This document shows, in pieces, positions 1-5,953 of a stretch of 49,478 nucleotides of DNA. The stretch is from positions 1 through 49,478 of the forward strand of contig CALXJX010000007.1 of NCBI GenBank assembly GCA_944388735.1, written 5' to 3'. The DNA comes from an uncultured Clostridia bacterium (lineage in GTDB: Bacteria > Bacillota > Clostridia > TANB77 > CAG-508). The notes under the pieces were generated by a model. That model had not been told where the DNA came from and did not search any database. It saw nothing but the letters and a program-made list of their open reading frames with translations. A program made the translations under genes and the position numbers. Position 1 is the first letter of the stretch. Every line of letters starts with the position of its first letter.

Positions 1-71
<71 letters not shown>

Positions 72-82
72 ATATAAAAAAA

Positions 83-159
83 TGGCGACCCGGAACGGGC
101 TCGAACCGTCGACCTCTAGCGTGACAGGCTAGCGTTCTAACCAACTGAACTACCGGGCC
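83..159 (-). tRNA. tRNA-Asp (anticodon GTC)
   Basis: The minus-strand cloverleaf has acceptor GGCCCGG pairing with CCGGGTC (one G-U), discriminator G, and an encoded CCA. The anticodon loop is CTGTCAC, giving GTC. It is the middle gene of the Val-Asp-Phe cluster, 11 bases from tRNA-Phe. Confidence 0.95.
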
Positions 160-165
160 ATAAAA

Positions 166-241
166 TGGTGGTCGCTATAGGGCTCGAACCTATGACCCCC
201 TGCTTGTAAGGCAGATGCTCTCCCAGCTGAGCTAAGCGACC
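166..241 (-). tRNA. tRNA-Val (anticodon TAC)
   Basis: The minus-strand cloverleaf has acceptor GGTCGCT pairing with AGCGACC, discriminator A and encoded CCA. The anticodon loop CTTACAA gives TAC. It is the first gene of the cluster, directly downstream of a consensus promoter. Confidence 0.95.
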
Positions 242-261
242 ATATTCTTCCGACGAAATTT

Positions 262-290
262 AGTATACTAGATTTTTCTAAACTTGTCAA
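262..290 (-). promoter_or_regulatory. sigma-A promoter of the tRNA cluster
   Basis: On the minus strand, TTGACA (285-290) and TATACT (262-267) are separated by exactly 17 bases. The -10 lies about 20 bases upstream of tRNA-Val, which fits a stable-RNA promoter. Confidence 0.85.
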
Positions 291-556
291 TAGATTTTAT
301 ATAAAAAATTTAAAAAAATTTTAGTTGATTGAAAAAACGTTGAAAAATCAATATTTATTCGCATACCAAATTTTACGCAACTAAAATTTGTGTTTAGTCT
401 TAAAGCCAAACGGCACGAAAAATTGCTGTTCAATTTTTTTACGCAATAAAAAATTTAAAAAATTGTAGCAATCCGAATTCCACATCATATTATATACCAT
501 ACAAAGGAACAACAAAAGAGGAACATATTTCTTTTAAAAGAAAGGGGGTCTAGACT
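291..556. other. AT-rich intergenic region with small hairpins
   Basis: No gene is supported here. There are several small inverted repeats: TTGATT/AATCAA around 325-350, a perfect 9-bp hairpin at 367-390 (CAAATTTTA, loop CGCAAC, TAAAATTTG), GCC-AAAC-GGC near 409, and an imperfect T/A-rich hairpin with loop CGCAA near 436-460. The 367-390 hairpin has a counterpart at 37863-37884 with nearly the same loop. The right end is the leader and ribosome-binding site of the 38-residue peptide gene. Confidence 0.5.
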
Positions 557-673
557 ATGCCAGAGAACAGAGGATGTGGTGGTTTCGGATTTGGTGATGA
601 CTGCTGCTGGATAATAATCCTTATATTATTAATATGCTGCTGCTGCGGCGGTGGTAGAGGAGGATGTTGCTAA
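557..673 (+). CDS. small Cys/Gly-rich membrane peptide, 38 aa
   Basis: A 38-residue reading frame starts with ATG 8 bases after a strong GAAAGGGGG site. The N terminus is polar and glycine-rich (PENRGCGGFGFGDD). It is followed by CCW, a short hydrophobic run of Ile/Leu (IIILILLI), and a CCCC-GGG-R-GG-CC tail. Eight or nine cysteines in 38 residues is extreme. Tiny Gly/Cys-rich peptides with one membrane segment are typical of spore-coat or spore-associated proteins in Firmicutes (for example the YjcZ type), but I cannot assign it to a named family. It stands alone, followed by hairpins and a PAL-A element. The strong ribosome-binding site and fitting composition make it a likely real gene; the spore role is inference. 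Confidence 0.7.
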   Translation: MPENRGCGGFGFGDDCCWIIILILLICCCCGGGRGGCC

Positions 674-687
674 TTCCCCTAATTAGA

Positions 688-822
688 AGTACCTAATTAA
701 ATATGGATTATATGATATTATTAGGTACGATTAATAATATTATTGAAAAAGAACATTTCTCATATTATATTTTATAGATAATTCTAAGAATTATACTTAA
801 ATAATAAGAAGAAATGTTCTTT
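688..822. other. two hairpins after the Cys-rich peptide gene
   Basis: An inverted repeat GTACCTAAT/ATTAGGTAC (about 690-729) is followed by a longer one, AAAGAACATTTCT (about 746-758) with AGAAATGTTCTTT (810-822), which encloses a smaller ATAATTCT/AGAATTAT hairpin. They may end the peptide transcript, but neither has a clean T-tract. Confidence 0.45.
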
Positions 823-826
823 GATT

Positions 827-1041
827 GTAATAATTCAGAGGTCAATGGAGGAAGAATGATTTCTTGAGTAAGCTTCGAATGTGCCGTGGAATAGATGTAT
901 AAATTCTAAGCTTAAAATAACTGAGGAAGCGTGATTAACGAGAGGCTCGGTTATTTTAAGCTTAGAATTTATAGTCTATGGAGCAAGCCGAGAAGATTGC
1001 GAAAGAAATCATTCTTCCTCCATTGACCTCTGAATTGTTAC
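827..1041 (+). repeat. PAL-A element, copy 1 (type copy)
   Basis: This is a 215-bp palindromic element. The outer arms of about 39 bp start GTAATAATTCAGAGGTC and end GACCTCTGAATTGTTAC, complementary along their whole length with one T-G wobble. Inside are a conserved 5' strand CGAATGTGCCGTGGAA (near 876), an inner helix of about 24 bp (TATAAATTCTAAGC... with ...GCTTAGAATTTATA), an apical loop TGAGGAAGCG...GAGAGGCTC, and a 3' strand GGAGCAAGCCGAG (near 980). There is no open reading frame. It lies between the convergent ends of the Cys-rich peptide gene and the acyl-CoA synthetase gene. The same core recurs six more times in this window. Confidence 0.9.
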
Positions 1042-1115
1042 ATTTAATTATTTGTAAATATAGTCATTAATTTTAAATTTTGTGTCAAATATATAAAGAG
1101 AGATTTTTATAATAG

Positions 1116-2894
1116 CTACTTATTATTATCAAATTTCATATTATCGCCATATCTTTTAACCTTTTGAGTTGTTGTTTTTTCGAACTCTTTATCTCTAACA
1201 ATAAAACTTTTTATATGCTTATAGTTAGGAAGTCTTTTATTAACATTACTAACAGCATCAGACATCATTTTCCATATTTCCTCTTTAGTAGGTACAGAAC
1301 CCTTTAGATATTCTGTAATAGCTTCAATGTTAGGATAAATTTGGGCATTAACATAAGTTTCATCATCATCTTCTTTGTGAATTCCCAAAACTAAAGATTC
1401 AGAAATTAAAGGATCATCATTTAAATAAGACTCAACCTCTTCAGGATAAATATTTTTACCATTTTTTGTAACAATAACACTTTTACATCTGCCTGTAATA
1501 TATAAATAACCATCTTTGTCAACTTTACCTAAGTCACCTGTATGGAACCAGCCATTCTTAATAGCCTTTGCGGTTTCTTCTTCATTTTTATAATATCCAA
1601 GCATTACATTAGGACCTTTAACAAGAATTTCGCCTACTCCTTCACTATCTGGATTATCTATTTTATATTCAACATTAGGAATAGGTAAGCCAGCAGCATC
1701 ATCTTTTTGGAAGAAATCTGTATTTCCAGCAACTAAAGGAGAACATTCTGTTAAACCATAGCCTTGCAATGTATTCAGTTTTAAATCTCTGAAATCAGAT
1801 AGAATGTTTGGATTAGCTGCTGCAGCACCGACTATAAATACACGAAGTCTACCGCCTAAAGTATTTTTAACTTTTGTTCTAACAACTTTTTTTATAATAA
1901 AAGGTAAATACTTATATGGATTTTCGTTTTCTTTTCTATATTTTTCTGGTAGAGTAGAATTCATACTTTTTACAATATTTTTATGCAATTTTTCCAATAA
2001 TAGAGGAACACATAAAATAACAGAAGGATGAAACTCACCCATATTTTTTGCAATATATCTTAATCCTTCACAATGAGCAATACTTGCACCACTATAAATA
2101 GGTAATAAAAATCCTAGAGTACATTCATAAGTATGATGCAAAGGCAATACAGAGAAGAATAAATCACTTCTTTTAACTTTTACAATTCCATAAGTAGATA
2201 ATATATTCGAGCAAATATTCCTTTGTGATAGACAAACGCCCTTTGCGTTTCCAGTTGTCCCAGAAGTGAATAATAGAATACGCAACTCATCAGGATCTAC
2301 TTTTATATCATCAAATTTTGTATTTCCGTCTAAATATAATTTTTGACCTTTTCTTAATAAATTATCAAAATAATTAGCAGAATCTTTTTTATCAAAATAG
2401 ATAAATAAAGTATCTTTATTTTTTAAAGTATCGATTTTTTTTGTAATTTCATCTAGATTTTTTTGGTCACCTAGTATACAAACTGATTCGGAGATATTCA
2501 TAAAATTAATTACATCTTCGCAGTGCAATTCTTTATCAATAGGAACAACAATACCAACAATAGTTGCAGCCATATAAGAAATACACCATTTATAACTGTT
2601 CTTTCCAATTACTGCGATTTTTTTGCCTGTAAATCCTTTTTCTACTAGTAAAGTACCAAGATTAACAACATCATCTTTGAACTGTGCATAATTAATAGTA
2701 TAAATTTCACCTTTTTCATTCTTTAATTTAAATGCTGTTCTTGATCTGTAAATATCACCAGAACGATAAAGCATATCTTTAAAATTTGTTACTTCTTCTG
2801 TTTTATGGTATTTGTTTTTTAATTGTTCTGCTACTGTTAACTCTTTCTTCATTTTAAACTTCATTCCCTTCATTTTGTATTTGGAGAAATACAT
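1116..2894 (-). CDS. AMP-dependent long-chain acyl-CoA synthetase
   Basis: The 592-residue protein belongs to the adenylate-forming family and should activate a fatty acid to acyl-AMP and then acyl-CoA at the membrane surface. The ATP-binding signature LLFTSGTTGNAKGV is at about 207-220, YGLTECSP at about 379, and GWFHTGDLG followed by DGYLYITGR at about 448-470. A C-terminal lid domain with KNGKNIYPEEVE follows. Length and motif order match FadD-type long-chain ligases; the exact acyl substrate cannot be read from sequence. The start is uncertain: several Met codons lie within the first 15 residues (MYFSKYK, MKGMKFK, MKKELTV) and none has a strong ribosome-binding site, so the start at residue 15 (position 2852) is equally plausible. 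It is monocistronic as far as visible. Confidence 0.88.
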   Translation of the reverse strand: MYFSKYKMKGMKFKMKKELTVAEQLKNKYHKTEEVTNFKDMLYRSGDIYRSRTAFKLKNEKGEIYTINYAQFKDDVVNLGTLLVEKGFTGKKIAVIGKNSYKWCISYMAATIVGIVVPIDKELHCEDVINFMNISESVCILGDQKNLDEITKKIDTLKNKDTLFIYFDKKDSANYFDNLLRKGQKLYLDGNTKFDDIKVDPDELRILLFTSGTTGNAKGVCLSQRNICSNILSTYGIVKVKRSDLFFSVLPLHHTYECTLGFLLPIYSGASIAHCEGLRYIAKNMGEFHPSVILCVPLLLEKLHKNIVKSMNSTLPEKYRKENENPYKYLPFIIKKVVRTKVKNTLGGRLRVFIVGAAAANPNILSDFRDLKLNTLQGYGLTECSPLVAGNTDFFQKDDAAGLPIPNVEYKIDNPDSEGVGEILVKGPNVMLGYYKNEEETAKAIKNGWFHTGDLGKVDKDGYLYITGRCKSVIVTKNGKNIYPEEVESYLNDDPLISESLVLGIHKEDDDETYVNAQIYPNIEAITEYLKGSVPTKEEIWKMMSDAVSNVNKRLPNYKHIKSFIVRDKEFEKTTTQKVKRYGDNMKFDNNK

Positions 2895-2987
2895 AGTTAT
2901 GAAAATATTTCATTTTAGAATGATTACTCCTGATGAATAAAATATTTATTGTTATATTAAAGTTTTGCATATAGCCTTTTAAAAAAT

Positions 2988-3785
2988 TTATTTATATCTA
3001 TAAAATAAATAATTTACTTGTTCCTTTTTTGTGATTGCTCCGTCATAAATTGTTTTTTCTTCATTTTCTAAAGGAATGTCCAAGTAAATGGAGCTTTTAA
3101 ATTCTTCATCTAAATTATTTGTAATATAAATATCAAAAGATAAATTGCAAGAAATATCACTTAATGAAATGTTGCATCTTTTTAAAAGAGAACTGTCATA
3201 AGTTATTGGAGTAGATGTGTCTGTTATAGTATAGTCAGTTCTTATATTAGTGTTTATGTAACTTAAAGTAATAGGATTAGCAAGATTGTTATATAATATA
3301 GGTTTGTCTAAATCTTCTTGATTTTCAGATGAGATTGTGAAATCTAATGAATCATTAATTACTTTATTTTCATTTAATTCGCTATTAGCAAATTGATTTA
3401 GACTTTTAAAGTATAATTTTGGTGTCCCTAATGCTGGAGATGTATTAAATTTAATATTTGAAATAGAGACTTTTTTTAAAGTGTTTTCCATAGTGAGTTC
3501 GTCAGAAACATTGCTTAAAAATATAGCTATATCTGTATATTGATATAAATTTTCTATTGTGAAATTAGATGCTGAGCTTGTCTTATGTTTAGCATCACAA
3601 TTACTGAACATAGTTATATTATCAATTTTAAAAACAGCTTCTTCATTTTTGTTCGCAAATCCTACTATTTGGTTTTCAAAATTTGTTTTTATGATGTATT
3701 TATTGATTAATAAATATCCAAGAAATATTAAAATTATTAATAATATTATAATTATTACACTTAATATTATTTTCTTTTTATCCAT
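2988..3785 (-). CDS. membrane-anchored extracytoplasmic protein of unknown function
   Basis: 265 residues. The N terminus MDKKK is followed by an uncleaved-type hydrophobic segment (about residues 6-29, mostly Ile/Leu). The remainder is hydrophilic, rich in Asn, Ser and Thr, with beta-type patterning and no motif I recognise, so it is most likely a signal-anchored protein facing outside. The start has a strong AGGAGGGG site. On the minus strand a TTGATT (3830-3835) and TATTAT (3807-3812) pair spaced 17 bases gives it its own promoter. It is divergent from the glucosaminidase gene, with PAL-A copy 2 between them. Function unknown. Confidence 0.7.
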   Translation of the reverse strand: MDKKKIILSVIIIILLIILIFLGYLLINKYIIKTNFENQIVGFANKNEEAVFKIDNITMFSNCDAKHKTSSASNFTIENLYQYTDIAIFLSNVSDELTMENTLKKVSISNIKFNTSPALGTPKLYFKSLNQFANSELNENKVINDSLDFTISSENQEDLDKPILYNNLANPITLSYINTNIRTDYTITDTSTPITYDSSLLKRCNISLSDISCNLSFDIYITNNLDEEFKSSIYLDIPLENEEKTIYDGAITKKEQVNYLFYRYK

Positions 3786-3806
3786 AACCCCTCCTATAAT
3801 ACATAT

Positions 3807-3835
3807 ATAATATTATAAATTTTATATAAAATCAA
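3807..3835 (-). promoter_or_regulatory. promoter of the anchored protein gene (2988-3785)
   Basis: TTGATT and TATTAT, read on the minus strand, are separated by 17 bases and end 22 bases before the start codon. Confidence 0.6.
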
Positions 3836-3857
3836 GAGCCTAAATATTTAAGTTTTG

Positions 3858-4070
3858 GTATTTTTTCGTCGAATTGGGGGGATTGCTATCATTTGAAGTT
3901 ACAGACGAATGTGCCGTGAAGTAGATGTATAAATTCTTAGATCAAAATAACTGAGGAAGCGTGATTAACGAGAGGCTCGGTTATTTTAAGCTTAGAATTT
4001 ATAATCTATGGAGCAAGCCGAGGTGATAACTTCAAATGATAACAATCCCCCCAATTCGACAAAAAAATAC
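3858..4070 (+). repeat. PAL-A element, copy 2 (unrelated outer arms)
   Basis: The core matches copy 1 almost base for base (CGAATGTGCCGTG at 3906, apical GAGAGGCTC, GAGCAAGCCGAG at 4011). The 44-bp outer arms (3858-3901 and 4027-4070) are of completely different sequence, built around GTCGAATTGGGGGGATTG. They pair at 42 of 44 positions; the two exceptions are C-A on this strand, which would be G-U on the other strand. The element sits between two divergent genes, just upstream of the glucosaminidase promoter. Confidence 0.9.
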
Positions 4071-4106
4071 AATATAAAGGCAAAGTAAATTTTCCATAAA
4101 TTTAAA

Positions 4107-4135
4107 TTGACAAAAAAACACTATAAGTTTAAAAT
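4107..4135 (+). promoter_or_regulatory. promoter of the glucosaminidase gene
   Basis: TTGACA (4107-4112) and TAAAAT (4130-4135) are spaced 17 bases. Transcription would start near 4142, just before the AGGTG ribosome-binding site, which supports the start codon at 4152 and leaves a very short leader. Confidence 0.72.
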
Positions 4136-4151
4136 AGTATTAGGTGATAAT

Positions 4152-5396
4152 ATGAAATCTAAAGAAAAAACAAAAAAACACATAAGAATAACACTAAAAA
4201 ATGTCATATACTTTGTGGCATTTATAGTTGCTTTTTCTTATTTAATAATGTTCTTTCAAATGTACTTTCAAAAAGAAGTATATGCAAAAGAAACAGATGT
4301 AGAACCAAATAGTGAAATAAAAATAAGCAACGCAGAAAAAATTAATAATATAGATAGTGTTATAGAACAAAATGTAAATGCAGATACAAGAGAAGAATAT
4401 GTAGTACAAGAAGTAGAATTGGAATATCTAACAAAATATGAACAAAATAAAGACTTACCAAAAGGAATGATGCAAGTTATACAAGAAGGAAGAAATGGTA
4501 CACAAGAAATCACATTAAAAAGAGTATATGAGCAGGGTGAGTTAATCTCTGAAGAACAAATAAGTACTAAAATAACAAAAGCATCAATAAATAAAATTGT
4601 AGAAATAGGAGAAGGAAAATATAAAAGTACATATCGAGCAAAAGTTGGAGATACAGTATATTCAACATCTGATAGATTATCTGTAATGGTAGAACCGACC
4701 GAACAAGCTCAAAAAATTGCAACTTTACCTCGAAATAGTGAATTAAAAATTACAGAAGTCCAAAATGATTGGTATAAAATTCAAAGTGATTCTACTAGAG
4801 GATATGTAAAAGCTGAGGCAACAACATATATAAATCCAATAGAGGAAAACGAAGAAGAAACAAACATAAGCACACCGAATACAACACAAATCACAAAACT
4901 AAGCTTTGATATGCCTTTAAATAAACCAAGTGGATTTTCATTAGAACAATTTAAAAAAGTATTGTCTGATGAAAAAGATGTTAATAAAGTCTTTGAAAGT
5001 AATGCAGAATATTTTTACTATATAGAAAAACAATACAATATTAATGGATTATTTGTGGCTTCTATTGGAATACATGAAAGTGCATGGGGAACTTCTAAAA
5101 TTTCAAAAGATAAAAATAATTTATTTGGATATGGGGCGTATGATTCTAATCCTTATAATGGGGCATATAATTTTTCAGAGTATTCAGAAAGTATAGATTT
5201 GATTGCTAGAGTATTAGTCAAATATTACTTAAATCCTAAAGGAACAAGTATTTATGATGGCCAAAAAGCAGCAGGTACATATTATAATGGAGCAACTTTA
5301 AGTGGTGTTAATACAAAATATGCAACAGATAAAAATTGGGCTAATAGTGTATATAGCTATATGAAATATTTATATAACAAAATAAGCTATGAATAG
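4152..5396 (+). CDS. membrane-anchored G5/SH3/glucosaminidase cell-wall hydrolase
   Basis: 414 residues with a multi-domain layout. An N-terminal signal anchor (about residues 16-38) is followed by a G5-like domain (roughly 65-150; YVVQEVELEYLTKYEQ, GTQEITLKRVYEQGELI) and a bacterial SH3-like domain (about 175-225; VMVEPTEQAQKIATLP, DWYKIQ, GYVKAEA). The C-terminal glucosaminidase domain (about 260-414) has the catalytic-type HESAWGTS, NNLFGYGAYD and YYLNPKGTSIYDG motifs. The family (GH73-like) cleaves N-acetylglucosaminyl bonds in peptidoglycan, so this is probably an autolysin for growth or cell separation. The in-frame extension upstream would lie inside the promoter; ATG 4152 has AGGTG at the right spacing and is preferred. 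Confidence 0.85.
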   Translation: MKSKEKTKKHIRITLKNVIYFVAFIVAFSYLIMFFQMYFQKEVYAKETDVEPNSEIKISNAEKINNIDSVIEQNVNADTREEYVVQEVELEYLTKYEQNKDLPKGMMQVIQEGRNGTQEITLKRVYEQGELISEEQISTKITKASINKIVEIGEGKYKSTYRAKVGDTVYSTSDRLSVMVEPTEQAQKIATLPRNSELKITEVQNDWYKIQSDSTRGYVKAEATTYINPIEENEEETNISTPNTTQITKLSFDMPLNKPSGFSLEQFKKVLSDEKDVNKVFESNAEYFYYIEKQYNINGLFVASIGIHESAWGTSKISKDKNNLFGYGAYDSNPYNGAYNFSEYSESIDLIARVLVKYYLNPKGTSIYDGQKAAGTYYNGATLSGVNTKYATDKNWANSVYSYMKYLYNKISYE

Positions 5397-5443
5397 TAGT
5401 AACCATCAATTAAAAATTAATTTCAAAAATATTATTTTATGTC

Positions 5444-5472
5444 TTGCTATTTTTTAAAAGTTATTGTATGAT
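5444..5472 (+). promoter_or_regulatory. promoter of the three-gene 5540-9561 cluster
   Basis: TTGCTA (5444-5449) and TATGAT (5467-5472) are spaced 17 bases. It lies about 70 bases upstream of the first gene and is the only promoter-like sequence in the gap. Confidence 0.55.
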
Positions 5473-5539
5473 ATAAAAGTATAGTAAAGAAAAGGAATAT
5501 TTTGTTAAAAAAGTCATAGTGAAAGGGGCTAATAAATAT

Positions 5540-5950
5540 ATGAAAAAAGTAGTAGTTGTTGTTGCTATTGTAATAATATTACTAACACTATTTGCTTGTA
5601 CAAATAAGTCTATGGCATCAGACGATAGAGCAATTGGTAATGATGTTGAAAGCAAACTAGTAGAAATAAAAGATAATGCAGCAAATTCATTAGAAGATTA
5701 TCAGGAAAAATATGGCTCAGATGTATATGGTTTAGTAGCATATATTTTGAATTTAGTAAGGATTTATAGTATTCCATTTTGCTTTTTAGGAATTGCAATA
5801 GGTGCAATACATAAATACATAATTGGTATTAGAAAGTTAGATACTTTAGAAAAAGGTATGGGTTTGATTGTAACTTTTGTAACTATATTAATTATATGCC
5901 AAATTTTACCATTAGCTTTTGCAGTGTTTGTAAAATTTGGAAGGGGGTAA
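5540..5950 (+). CDS. small three-segment membrane protein with signal peptide
   Basis: 136 residues from ATG 5540 (AAAGGGG site upstream; a GTG seven codons earlier is possible). An N-terminal hydrophobic segment ends in LFACTNKSMA: either a cleaved signal peptide or a lipoprotein-like Cys without a full lipobox. A polar stretch of about 45 residues is followed by two transmembrane segments separated by a short basic loop (KYIIGIRKLDTLEKG). This layout resembles VirB2/TrbC-type pilins, but the sequence alone does not prove it. The next gene begins 3 bases after the stop, so it is co-transcribed and presumably co-functional with the ParA-like protein. Confidence 0.65.
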   Translation: MKKVVVVVAIVIILLTLFACTNKSMASDDRAIGNDVESKLVEIKDNAANSLEDYQEKYGSDVYGLVAYILNLVRIYSIPFCFLGIAIGAIHKYIIGIRKLDTLEKGMGLIVTFVTILIICQILPLAFAVFVKFGRG

Positions 5951-5953
5951 CAA

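Noticed and set aside
827-1041. PAL-A copies as ordinary Rho-independent terminators
   Set aside because: They occur in convergent, divergent and co-directional gaps, lack T-tracts and have a conserved core that termination does not need.
1804-2031. Antisense reading frames inside conserved genes (e.g. opposite the acyl-CoA synthetase, infB, pnp, ackA)
   Set aside because: They lie wholly within well-identified genes, have low-complexity hydrophobic products and lack ribosome-binding sites.
4107-4151. Longer N terminus for the glucosaminidase
   Set aside because: It begins in the -35 box of a good promoter and would not be on the transcript.
5540-5950. Firm call as VirB2/TrbC pilin
   Set aside because: Only the membrane layout matches; no other conjugation gene is adjacent, so it is left as pilin-like.
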